Assembly (NCBI GenBank): GCA_012514865.1
Contig: JAAYZO010000129.1
Location: 1 to 7,575, forward strand
Reading direction: 5' to 3'
DNA length: 7,575 bases
Source: Lentisphaerota bacterium
GTDB taxonomy: Bacteria; Verrucomicrobiota; Lentisphaeria; Oligosphaerales; JAFGRS01
Numbering within the stretch: the stretch's first letter is position 1; the number at the start of each line of letters is the position of its first letter. Positions 1 to 6,480 of this stretch are shown here, one piece after another. Under the pieces are notes generated by a model. That model saw only the letters and a list, made by a program, of their open reading frames with translations. It did no database searches and had not been told where the DNA came from. The translations under genes and the position numbers were made by a program.

Positions 1-49
1 CTTCGTGCGCGACCCGCGCACCCTGCCCCTGCGCAGCGCCCAAGGCTGA
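1..49 (+). CDS. 3' end of an unidentified upstream gene (partial)
   Basis: Reading from base 2, the codons give the C-terminal peptide FVRDPRTLPLRSAQG and end at the TGA at 47-49. Nearly every codon in this frame ends in G or C, as in the confident genes of the window, whereas the frame starting at base 1 has many A- or T-ending codons. That is the only support for a coding end here. The visible piece is too short to assign a family. The base-1 frame stays open to a TGA at 130-132 and is the main alternative. Confidence 0.4.
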   Translation, partial: FVRDPRTLPLRSAQG

Positions 50-129
50 TCGACGATCGCGTCAGCGCCGACCTGTCCACCCTGAAGGGGTGCCAGAACC
101 GGACGTTCAGGCAGCCCCTGCGCAGCGCC
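25..129 (+). repeat. 16-bp direct repeat pair (25-40 and 114-129)
   Basis: The sequence GCCCCTGCGCAGCGCC occurs at 25-40 and again, identical, at 114-129, an offset of 89 bases. The first copy lies in the apparent end of the upstream gene and reads PLRSA there. The second copy reads PLRSA in a different frame and is followed directly by TGA at 130-132. It may mark a small duplication at the end of the upstream gene, or chance similarity in GC-rich DNA. Confidence 0.5.
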
Positions 130-138
130 TGACGCGTG

Positions 139-167
139 TTGCCGCGGCCGCGTCGAGCCGCTATGCT
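139..167 (+). promoter_or_regulatory. Candidate sigma70-type promoter for the LamG-domain gene
   Basis: TTGCCG at 139-144 matches 4 of 6 bases of the -35 consensus. TATGCT at 162-167 matches 4 of 6 bases of the -10 consensus. The spacer is exactly 17 bases. Transcription would begin near 174, leaving a leader of roughly 65 bases before the ATG at 241. The rest of the 50-240 spacer shows only weak inverted repeats, such as CCTGAA at 81-86 with TTCAGG at 106-111. No transcript evidence is available. Confidence 0.45.
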
Positions 168-228
168 GTCGGCACGCCGAACCACGACGGTACGGCGACC
201 GGTCGGCCTGATGGGGCCTCGACACCTT

Positions 229-234
229 GGAGAA
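229..234 (+). promoter_or_regulatory. Ribosome binding site that fixes the start at 241
   Basis: GGAGAA lies six bases upstream of the ATG at 241, an ideal Shine-Dalgarno position. The alternative in-frame GTG at 136 lacks such a site and would overlap the candidate promoter. It would also add 35 Arg-rich residues in front of the signal peptide. Confidence 0.7.
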
Positions 235-240
235 TCGACC

Positions 241-1446
241 ATGCGGCGTGATACCCCGGCGCGTTTCCTCGTCCTGGCCTTCGCCGTGCTCCTGGCACAG
301 GCCGCCGCCGGCGCTCCGGCGGCCCCCCCGGAGGTCCTCTTCTGCGCCGAGATCGAGGGCATCGGCGAGCCCGTCGGCCTGACCACGGTGGCGGTCCCCG
401 AGGCGGCCGGCGGCATGGCCGCGAGCCTCTCCGGCGATGCCTGGGTCGCCTGGGGGCTGCGCCTGGACCCCGGCGAGTACACCCTCCTCTTCAGCGCCTT
501 CGCGCCTGCCGGCGATCAGGATGGCCTCTTCGTCACCATCGCCGGGCGTCGCCAGCGCTTCACCGTCCCGATCGGGCGGTGGGGCCAGTGCGCCATGGCC
601 TTCACCACGGCCGCGGCCGGCCCGGTCGGCTTCACCATCGACGGCCAGGAGCCCGGCGCCCGCATCGACCGCTGCGCCGTCGTCCGCGGCACCGTCGCCG
701 TCGACCGCCTCGATATCGGCAAGGTCGCACTCACGCCGGGCGGCGAGCGCTACCTCCCCGCCGCTGAGCTCCCGCATGTCGACAGGCCATGCCGTCTGGC
801 CCAGTTCCCGCCGGCGGACGACGCCGACAACGCCACCCGCCGCGAGGACTTCGATGCCGCCCGCATCGACGGCGTCGAAGGGCGCCATGGCATCGGCGAG
901 GGACCGTGGGGGCCGTGCCTCGTCCTGGGCCAGCCCGACGGACGCTTCACGATCGACCTCGAGCCGGCCCTCCGGCTGGCCGGCGCCGGGACGGTCGAGT
1001 GGTGGGTGCGCCCGCGGCCGGCCCTCCACGCCTGGAGCGACCAGGGCTGGCGCTACCTCTTCCACGCTCAGCCCGCACCCGGCAGCGCCCTGCGTCTGGA
1101 CCTCAGCCGGTCGCCCGGGACCGAACTGGCCCTGCGCCTCTCAGGCAGCGGCGCGGGCGACGCTGACGCCAGGATCGCCACCGACACCCGCGGCCTCGAT
1201 CCCGAGGCATGGCACCACATCCTGGTGTCGTGGGAGCGCGCGGGCGATGTCGTGACCCTCTGGCTCCTCGTCGATGGCCGCGGCCGGCAGCGCCAGTGGC
1301 GCCCAGACGCTGCCCCGGGCGGTTTCCGGCGCCTGGTCTTCGGCAACGCCCCGCCCGATGACGGGCTGCCCTTCCTGCCCATGGATGGCGCCATCGACCG
1401 CATCCGCATCGGCACGGCCTCGGTGCGCCAACGCCTGGCGCGGTGA
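241..1446 (+). CDS. Exported LamG/ConA-like domain protein
   Basis: The predicted 401-residue protein begins with an export signal: basic MRRDTPAR, then a hydrophobic stretch to about residue 20, then an Ala-rich region where signal peptidase probably cuts near residues 23-27. Residues about 45-165 form a beta-rich region (LRLDPGEYTLLF, then DQDGLFVTI, then ARIDRCAVV) that resembles a carbohydrate-binding or galactose-binding-like sandwich, though I cannot name the family. Residues about 205-395 look like a LamG/concanavalin-A-like lectin domain, with hallmark strands GTVEWWVRP at 250-258, WHHILVSW at 324-331 and DGAIDRIRIG at 382-391. No catalytic glutamates typical of GH16 are evident, so binding or structural function is more likely than hydrolysis. 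The start is chosen for its GGAGAA site and signal peptide. The URO-D-like gene follows after 83 bases on the same strand, so the two are probably co-transcribed. The substrate is unknown. Confidence 0.85.
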   Translation: MRRDTPARFLVLAFAVLLAQAAAGAPAAPPEVLFCAEIEGIGEPVGLTTVAVPEAAGGMAASLSGDAWVAWGLRLDPGEYTLLFSAFAPAGDQDGLFVTIAGRRQRFTVPIGRWGQCAMAFTTAAAGPVGFTIDGQEPGARIDRCAVVRGTVAVDRLDIGKVALTPGGERYLPAAELPHVDRPCRLAQFPPADDADNATRREDFDAARIDGVEGRHGIGEGPWGPCLVLGQPDGRFTIDLEPALRLAGAGTVEWWVRPRPALHAWSDQGWRYLFHAQPAPGSALRLDLSRSPGTELALRLSGSGAGDADARIATDTRGLDPEAWHHILVSWERAGDVVTLWLLVDGRGRQRQWRPDAAPGGFRRLVFGNAPPDDGLPFLPMDGAIDRIRIGTASVRQRLAR

Positions 1447-1479
1447 CCCGGGCTGGACCCTCTGCGGGAGGGGCTGCGT

Positions 1480-1493
1480 GAGGCCCGCGCCTC
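1480..1493 (+). other. Small GC-rich hairpin between the LamG and URO-D-like genes
   Basis: GAGGC at 1480-1484 pairs with GCCTC at 1489-1493 across a four-base CCGC loop. It sits in the 83-base gap and has no T-run after it, so it is unlikely to be a full terminator. It could influence transcript processing or be incidental. Confidence 0.25.
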
Positions 1494-1510
1494 GAGGGCA
1501 TGGATCCCGC

Positions 1511-1522
1511 GGGAGAAGAGGA
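1511..1522 (+). promoter_or_regulatory. Ribosome binding site that fixes the start at 1530
   Basis: The purine-rich run GGGAGAAGAGGA ends seven bases before the ATG at 1530. An in-frame ATG at 1500 would place this run inside the coding region and add ten residues of no evident family character, so 1530 is preferred. Confidence 0.65.
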
Positions 1523-1529
1523 CAACGCC

Positions 1530-2792
1530 ATGGTCTACTGCAAGGAACTCTTCGATGAGCTGGACCGCCTGGCCGGCGACCGCAAGGGCGAGGTCCGCCT
1601 CATCCGTGAGCTGGCCGCGCGTGTCGTCGGCCTGGCGCGCAGCCCCGGTATGGCCCTGATCAGGAAGCGCTGGCGCGATGTCCTGGCCATGCGCAAGCCG
1701 GACCGGCCGCCGGTGTGGTGCCACGGCAACGCCAGTTGGAACGAGATCATGCCGACGGACGAACTCGTCTGCCGGGATCCGCTCTGCCGGGAACTGGAGG
1801 TCGAACTCAAGCGCGTCCTGGTCAAGGATGCCATCGGTGACGACACGCCGGTCAATGACTACGTCATGGTCACCACCAGACTCGAGGTCGAGCCCCCGAA
1901 TACCTGGGGCTTCGACATCCGGCACGAGGCATCCAAGGACAAGGGCGGCGCCTGGCGGTACCAGCCGGCGCTGACCACAGCCGAGGACTTCGACCGGCTG
2001 GTCGTGCCATCCTACCGTGTCAACGAAGCCGCCACGGCCGAGCGCCGCGAGCGCCTCGGCGAGATCCTCGGCGACGCCATGCCGGTGCGGGTCAGCGCCA
2101 TCACCGGCTACTTCAGCACGGCCACGCTCTGCAACCCGGCCGCCCAGCTCCGCGGCCTGGAGCCGATGATGCTGGACATGATCGACGCCCCCGATCTGGT
2201 CCACCGTCTGATCAGCACCATCCTGCAGGGCGAGATGGCCCGCCTGGATGCCATCGAGCAGTCCGGTACCGCCATCCTGCCCAACACCGATACCCCGATG
2301 CTCTTCAGCGACCCCATCCGCCCCGAGAACCACGGCCCCTTCTCCCTCGAGGACTGCTGGATCCACGGCAACTCGCAGGAGTTCGATCAGGTCAGCCCCG
2401 CCATGTTCGAGGAGTTCCTCCTGAATTACCAGAAGGCTCTCTTCGCACGCTTCGGCGCGGTCTGCTACGGGTGCTGTGAGAACCTCACCCGCAAGCTCGA
2501 CCAGGTGCTGACCATCCCGAATCTGCGCCTGCTGACCTGCAGCGCCTGGACGGACCTTCCGACCCTCGTGAACAAGGCCGGCGACCGCTGCTGCATCATG
2601 TGGCGGCACAAGGCCTCGGACGTCGCCAGCGCCACCGACACCGCCGCCCTCGCCCGCCAGATCCGCCAGCAGGCCCGAATCCTCGATGGCTGCAGCTACC
2701 AGGTCGTCCTCCGCGAGATGCAGACCCTGATGGGACACATGGACCGCCTGCGGGAGTGGACGCAGTTCGCCATCGAGGCAACCGCGTCGTAG
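1530..2792 (+). CDS. URO-D superfamily (methyltransferase-like) protein A
   Basis: This 420-residue protein is probably cytoplasmic and has the look of the uroporphyrinogen decarboxylase superfamily, a TIM-barrel fold that includes HemE and the corrinoid-dependent methyltransferases MtaA, MtbA and CmuA. It is not a true HemE. It is longer than the usual roughly 350 residues, and the N-terminal HemE signature (MRQAGRY type) is replaced by RPPVWCHGNASWNEIM at residues 59-74. Landmarks are LDMIDAPDLVH at 215-225, VSPAMFEEF at 288-296, CYGCCE at 312-317, IPNLR at 329-333 and SAWTDL at 338-343. YGCCE lies about where the methyltransferase branch has its zinc-binding His-X-Cys, so the cysteines may bind metal, but that is inference. 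The gene is paralogous to the minus-strand gene at the right edge. It follows the LamG gene closely and may share its transcript. Substrate and reaction are unknown: no corrinoid protein or activase is encoded nearby. Confidence 0.85.
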   Translation: MVYCKELFDELDRLAGDRKGEVRLIRELAARVVGLARSPGMALIRKRWRDVLAMRKPDRPPVWCHGNASWNEIMPTDELVCRDPLCRELEVELKRVLVKDAIGDDTPVNDYVMVTTRLEVEPPNTWGFDIRHEASKDKGGAWRYQPALTTAEDFDRLVVPSYRVNEAATAERRERLGEILGDAMPVRVSAITGYFSTATLCNPAAQLRGLEPMMLDMIDAPDLVHRLISTILQGEMARLDAIEQSGTAILPNTDTPMLFSDPIRPENHGPFSLEDCWIHGNSQEFDQVSPAMFEEFLLNYQKALFARFGAVCYGCCENLTRKLDQVLTIPNLRLLTCSAWTDLPTLVNKAGDRCCIMWRHKASDVASATDTAALARQIRQQARILDGCSYQVVLREMQTLMGHMDRLREWTQFAIEATAS

Positions 2793-2866
2793 ACGCGCGG
2801 GCAGGCCCCAGGCGCCGGCGTTGCTGCGGTACCGTCGCACGTCCGCGGCCGCTCCGCCGGAAGTGG

Positions 2867-2913
2867 GCGCCACGAGCCGAGTGGCGCTCCCCCGGGCGCT
2901 GCCGGCGCCCGGG
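2867..2913 (+). terminator. Tandem GC hairpins after URO-D-like gene A
   Basis: Two adjacent perfect inverted repeats begin about 75 bases after the stop codon. GCGCCAC at 2867-2873 pairs with GTGGCGC at 2881-2887 (seven-base loop). CCCGGGCGC at 2891-2899 pairs with GCGCCCGGG at 2905-2913 (five-base loop). No T-run follows, so neither is a textbook intrinsic terminator. Their position between a coding gene and a tRNA gene fits transcript ending or 3'-end protection. The rest of the 2793-3068 spacer shows no credible gene. Confidence 0.35.
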
Positions 2914-2945
2914 AGGTCCCTGTGCCGATCGCCGTCCTCGCAGGG

Positions 2946-2973
2946 TTGCCCTTGGTCGCGGCGGCGCTACGTT
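2946..2973 (+). promoter_or_regulatory. Weak candidate promoter for tRNA-Leu
   Basis: TTGCCC at 2946-2951 (4 of 6 match to the -35 consensus) is followed after 16 bases by TACGTT at 2968-2973 (3 of 6 match to the -10 consensus). This lies about 95 bases before the mature tRNA 5' end. It overlaps one arm of the inverted repeat at 2960-2999. It is the most promoter-like stretch in a very GC-rich spacer, but the match is poor. Confidence 0.25.
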
Positions 2974-2999
2974 TTGGACGCTCCCGGCAGAGCGCCGCC
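2960..2999 (+). repeat. 9-bp perfect inverted repeat upstream of the tRNA
   Basis: GGCGGCGCT at 2960-2968 and AGCGCCGCC at 2991-2999 are exact reverse complements separated by 22 bases. The enclosed segment includes the only T-rich patch of the spacer (GTTTTGG, 2971-2977). It could be a leader hairpin or an operator over the candidate -10, or it may arise by chance in GC-rich sequence. Confidence 0.4.
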
Positions 3000-3068
3000 T
3001 GGGGGCGCCCGGCCCGGCCCGCGCCGCGGCCGGGGCCAGGGCAGCGGCGGCCTCTGCGGTGAACACGC

Positions 3069-3153
<85 letters not shown>

Positions 3154-3264
3154 CCATGGTCGTCGTCGTTTCCCAGCGGTCGACCCTCAGGCTTCAGGCG
3201 TCTGCCCCGCCGGAATCCGCACGTTGCTGCGCCACCGGGCCGCGACCGGCGGCGTCGCGCGCGC

Positions 3265-3270
3265 TATACT
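3265..3270 (+). promoter_or_regulatory. Candidate -10 element for the GHL10 gene
   Basis: TATACT at 3265-3270 matches 5 of 6 bases of the -10 consensus and is conspicuous in the surrounding GC-rich DNA. The best-placed -35 is GCGACC at 3242-3247 (17-base spacer), which matches only GAC of TTGACA. Transcription would begin near 3277 and give a leader of about 70 bases that includes the inverted repeat at 3298-3325. Apart from this, the 3154-3348 spacer shows nothing clear, including no obvious terminator after the tRNA. Confidence 0.45.
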
Positions 3271-3297
3271 AAGAGCACGCCTGCCGGCCGGGCTGCG

Positions 3298-3325
3298 TGC
3301 CATGGCCACGGCGAGGGCCATGGCA
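3298..3325 (+). repeat. 10-bp perfect inverted repeat in the GHL10 gene leader
   Basis: TGCCATGGCC at 3298-3307 and GGCCATGGCA at 3316-3325 are exact reverse complements separated by ACGGCGAG. The element lies between the candidate -10 and the start codon at 3349, so the RNA would form a stable stem-loop ending about 13 bases before the AGGG ribosome site. It may be an operator, an mRNA 5' stabiliser or a translational control hairpin. Each arm also contains the palindrome CCATGG. Confidence 0.6.
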
Positions 3326-3338
3326 ACATCCCAGACGC

Positions 3339-3342
3339 AGGG
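3339..3342 (+). promoter_or_regulatory. Ribosome binding site for the GHL10 gene
   Basis: AGGG lies six bases before the ATG at 3349. It is a short site but well placed, and the ATG is immediately followed by a good signal peptide. Upstream in-frame starts would translate through the tRNA gene and are rejected. Confidence 0.5.
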
Positions 3343-3348
3343 TGCCTC

Positions 3349-6309
3349 ATGATCAGACTCAGTTGGCTGGCCGGCTGCTTGGCCCTGTGCGTGGTGTGCG
3401 CGGCCGCACCCGCCGAGGTCCTCCTGGTGCGCCAGATCGTGTCCAGCCCGGCGCCGGGTCTCACCCAGAGCACCGTCGACGGCTTCCTGGAACGCCTGTC
3501 GCGGCGCCTGGAGAGCGCCGGCGTGGCGGCGGTGACCCGCGACGACCGCGATATCACCCCGGCGGCCCTCGCCGGCTGCCGCCTGCTCGTCTTCCCTTAC
3601 AACCCGGCTGTGCCGGAGGCCGTCCTGGCGGCCACCGAGGCCTTCGTCAGCGAGGGCGGCAAGGTCGGCCTGTTCTACTGCAGCCAGCCGCGCCTCCTGG
3701 CCCTCGCCGGCGTCAGCGCCAGCCGCTACATCGGCAGCCCCGAGCTGCCCACGATCGAGGCGGTGCTCTTCCGGCCCGGCCTGGTGCGGCAGGCCCCCGA
3801 CCGGCTCCTGCAGCGCTCCTGGAATATCGCCGTGCCGACCCCGGCCCCCGGCGCCGGCACGACCATCGCCGCCACCTGGGCCACGGCCGGCGGCGCTGAC
3901 ACCGGCCTCGCCGCCCTGACCCTGCACCCGGCCGGCTTCACCTTCGGCCATGTCTACCTCGACGAAGACCGCAGCGCCGGCGAGGAGTGGCTCCTGGCCC
4001 TCGTCGACCGCTACGCCCCGGGGACCTGGGCCGCGGCGGTGCAGCGGCACCTCGACGCGCCCCTGGACGCCGGCGACTGCCCGGACCTGGAGGCGCTCGC
4101 CCGCCGCGCCCGCGAGAGCCGCCGGCCCGAGGCCCTGGCTGAGTGCCTCCGCGCCACCGAACTGCGGCACCAGGCGCAGGCCCTCGTCGAGGCCGGCCAG
4201 CTCGTCCAGGCACGAGCCCTCGTCATGCGCTCCCGCGAGTCCGCCGAGAAGGCCTACCTGCTGAGCCAGCGCAGCCGTCCCGGCGAGCTGCGCGGCGCCT
4301 GGATCCACTCGGCCTACGGCATCGGCGACTGGGGCTGGGAGCGCACCATCCAGGCCCTCGCCGAGGCCGGCTTCAATGCCATCTTCCCGAATATGTGCTG
4401 GGGCGCCGTCGCCGATTACCCCAGCGAGGTCCTGCCCGTGCATCCGGATGTCGCCGTCAAGGGCGACCAGATGGCGCTGTGCCTCGCGGCCTGCCGCAAG
4501 TACGGGGTCGAACTCCACGTCTGGCGGGTGAACTGGAACATGGGGCACCGCACCCCGGAGGCCATCCGCAAGGCGATGACCGCCGCCGGACGCGTCCAGG
4601 TCACCAGCAAGGGCGAGCCCAGCACCTTCCTTGCGCCCCACCTGGAGGAGAACCAGACCCTCGAACGCGAGGCCATGCTCGAGATCGTCCGCAAGTACCC
4701 CGTCGACGGCATCCACTTCGACTACATACGCTACCCGGGCGACCACTGCGACTTCAGCGACAGCGCCCGCGAGGCCTTCAGTCAGTGGCATGGCGCCGTG
4801 CCGGCGTCCTGGCCGGCCGACTGCCGCCCCGGCGGCGCCCTGCGGCAGGCCTACAACGCCTGGCGGCGCAGCAACATCGACCGCCTCGTCCAGGCCGTCG
4901 GCACCGAGGCGCACCGCCTGCGCCCCGCGGTCCGCGTCTCGGCGGCCGTCTTCGGCGCCTGGGACGGCACCCGCGAGTCGATCGCTCAGGACCCGGTCGC
5001 CTGGATCCGGCAGGGCTGGATCGACTTTGTCTGCCCGATGAACTACACCCCCTCGAACGACTACCTGGAGCGGCTCCTGGACCTGCAGACCGACCTCACC
5101 GAGGCGCGCCTGCCCATCTACTGCGGCATCGGCTCGTACCAGCATGCCTCGCCGAGCCGCACCGCGGCCCAGATCGACCTGGCCCGACGCCTCGGCGCCG
5201 ATGGCTTCATCTGCTTCGCCCATACCGAGACGTTCGCCAAACGCACCCTCCCCGCACTGGCCCTCGGCAGCACCCGCGAGCCGGCCGGGACGGTCCTTCC
5301 TCACCACCCCAGACACCGACTTGCCTTCACCGCCAGCCCGCCGGACCCCGACATCGAGGACCACTACCCCCTGCGCCGACGCCTGACGGTCACGGCGCAG
5401 CTCCCGGGCCAGCCTACGGAGTTCGCCCCTGAGGTGACCCTCCTGCGCGATGGCTACCCGTTCATCGCCGGCAATGCCTTTGAGGTCGAACGCCGCCCGG
5501 ACGGCGTCCACTGCGAGCTGCGCCCGCGCGAGCCGGGACGCTACCAGATCGAGATTGGCGGGAGCGTCCGCCTCACCCGCCAAGGCACCCATGAGCCGCT
5601 ACTGTCACGCTCGCCCGTCCTCCGGGTCCTCTCTGAAGACGAGGCCGCCGAGGCCCTGCGACGCACCGGACCGCCCATCTTCGCCGGACGGCGCGGCGCC
5701 CGGGTGGGGGTCTGGATGCAGAAGGGCTTCGGCGCCGAGAGCATCTACCAGGCCTTGAAGGACCAGCCCGGCCTGGACGTAGCGCCCCTGTACAATCTCA
5801 AGGCCGACAGCCTCTCGGCCTGCCATGTGGTCGTCCTGCCCCAGCCCCGCACCGGCCTGCGACACCTGCAGTCGGAGGCCGCCTGGGAGCCCCTGAGGCA
5901 GTACGTCCGCCGCGGCGGCGGCCTCATGACCACCCACGCCCTGGTCGGGATCCGCGGTTTCCCGGCGCCCTTCTCCGAGGTCGCCGCCGGCACCGACGCC
6001 AGCGAGGTCGTCGCGTGGCGCGTGCGCACCCGCACCGCCGCCACCCGGGCCGTACCCAACGGCCTGCACACGTCGAGCTTCACCGACTGCATCACCCTGA
6101 CGCCGGGCAACGCCGGGACCGTCCTGCTCGAGACCGCCGAGGGCCGTCCGGTCGCCGTCCAGGGCCAGGTCGGCCGCGGCCGCTATGTCGCCTGCGGCCT
6201 CGGTCTGGGCATCGGCAAGGGCGACGTCGACGTCAGCATCGCCGAGCCCGAGACGCGCTTCCTGGTCGGCGCCGTCGAGTGGCTCGCCGGGCGCCACCGC
6301 CGGCGCTGA
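3349..6309 (+). CDS. Exported GHL10-family glycosidase-like protein with two GATase/ThuA-like domains
   Basis: The 986-residue protein starts with a short signal peptide (MIRLSWLAGCLALCVVCAAA, cleavage near residues 20-22). Residues about 22-230 look like a class-I glutamine-amidotransferase-like fold with FVSEGGKVGLFYC at 99-111. A helical, probably coiled segment covers about 240-305. The core, about 312-640, is the glycosyl-hydrolase-like 10 (GHL10, COG1649) TIM barrel, shown by ELRGAWIHSA from 313, VDGIHFDYIRYPG ending at 464, DFVCPMNYT at 559-567 and ADGFICFAHTET from 617. A beta-sandwich follows at about 690-770. A second GATase/ThuA-like domain covers 784-980, with YVRRGGGLMTTHA at 852-864. 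Neither outer domain shows the G-x-C-x-G nucleophile elbow of active amidotransferases, so both are probably binding or structural. The family is thought to act on polysaccharide or peptidoglycan glycans, but the substrate here is unknown. The gene converges on the URO-D-like gene to its right. Confidence 0.9.
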   Translation: MIRLSWLAGCLALCVVCAAAPAEVLLVRQIVSSPAPGLTQSTVDGFLERLSRRLESAGVAAVTRDDRDITPAALAGCRLLVFPYNPAVPEAVLAATEAFVSEGGKVGLFYCSQPRLLALAGVSASRYIGSPELPTIEAVLFRPGLVRQAPDRLLQRSWNIAVPTPAPGAGTTIAATWATAGGADTGLAALTLHPAGFTFGHVYLDEDRSAGEEWLLALVDRYAPGTWAAAVQRHLDAPLDAGDCPDLEALARRARESRRPEALAECLRATELRHQAQALVEAGQLVQARALVMRSRESAEKAYLLSQRSRPGELRGAWIHSAYGIGDWGWERTIQALAEAGFNAIFPNMCWGAVADYPSEVLPVHPDVAVKGDQMALCLAACRKYGVELHVWRVNWNMGHRTPEAIRKAMTAAGRVQVTSKGEPSTFLAPHLEENQTLEREAMLEIVRKYPVDGIHFDYIRYPGDHCDFSDSAREAFSQWHGAVPASWPADCRPGGALRQAYNAWRRSNIDRLVQAVGTEAHRLRPAVRVSAAVFGAWDGTRESIAQDPVAWIRQGWIDFVCPMNYTPSNDYLERLLDLQTDLTEARLPIYCGIGSYQHASPSRTAAQIDLARRLGADGFICFAHTETFAKRTLPALALGSTREPAGTVLPHHPRHRLAFTASPPDPDIEDHYPLRRRLTVTAQLPGQPTEFAPEVTLLRDGYPFIAGNAFEVERRPDGVHCELRPREPGRYQIEIGGSVRLTRQGTHEPLLSRSPVLRVLSEDEAAEALRRTGPPIFAGRRGARVGVWMQKGFGAESIYQALKDQPGLDVAPLYNLKADSLSACHVVVLPQPRTGLRHLQSEAAWEPLRQYVRRGGGLMTTHALVGIRGFPAPFSEVAAGTDASEVVAWRVRTRTAATRAVPNGLHTSSFTDCITLTPGNAGTVLLETAEGRPVAVQGQVGRGRYVACGLGLGIGKGDVDVSIAEPETRFLVGAVEWLAGRHRRR

Positions 6310-6317
6310 CGCCGGCG
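6298..6317 (+). terminator. Hairpin spanning the GHL10 gene stop codon
   Basis: CGCCGGCG at 6298-6305 and CGCCGGCG at 6310-6317 pair perfectly around a CTGA loop that contains the TGA stop at 6307-6309. No T-run follows, so it would be an atypical terminator at best. It may instead protect the 3' end of the transcript. Confidence 0.3.
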
Positions 6318-6480
6318 CGGGCTCGCGGGATCGATCGGGGGGGGTGCGGTCGACGCCGTTACGGCTCGTGGACGCCTTCGCGTCTGTGGACACTCGCGCT
6401 CCAGCACAGGCGGCGAGGGACTGCCCGTGTGGTTCTGTCGGGCGTGAGGCCGGCAGGCAACGGCCCTGCGGGAGAGTCCG
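6310..6480. other. Convergent intergenic spacer
   Basis: This stretch separates the ends of two convergent genes. It holds a run of eight G at 6337-6344 and a small GACGC/GCGTC hairpin around 6373-6386. No credible open frame with a ribosome site is seen. Confidence 0.5.
6435..6472. terminator. Inverted repeats beyond the URO-D-like gene B stop
   Basis: CCGGCAGG at 6450-6457 can pair with CCTGCGGG at 6465-6472 with one mismatch. Alternatively, CTGTCGG at 6435-6441 pairs with CCGGCAG at 6450-6456 with one wobble. The two structures are mutually exclusive. They lie just downstream of the minus-strand stop at 6481 and may end or protect that transcript, although no T-run is seen in either direction. 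Confidence 0.3.

Noticed and set aside
136..240. GTG at 136 as an upstream start for the LamG gene
   Set aside because: It would add an Arg-rich extension before a complete signal peptide and overlap the candidate promoter. The ATG at 241 has a good GGAGAA site.
1530..2792. Calling the URO-D-like gene hemE
   Set aside because: The N-terminal HemE signature is absent, the length is greater than usual, and a YGCCE motif shared with a paralog points to another branch of the superfamily.
1068..2873. 601-codon open frame on the minus strand across the LamG and URO-D-like genes
   Set aside because: It spans two convincing plus-strand genes and shows no family motif, so it is a shadow frame.
4143..5432. 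429-codon plus-strand frame inside the GHL10 gene
   Set aside because: The product is Arg/Pro-rich with no domain and overlaps the conserved barrel-encoding region in another frame.
3187..5592. 801-codon open frame on the minus strand opposite the GHL10 gene
   Set aside because: Its product is low-complexity (rich in A, G, R, V, D) with no recognisable domain. It is antisense to a clear GHL10 protein, and high GC makes long antisense frames common.
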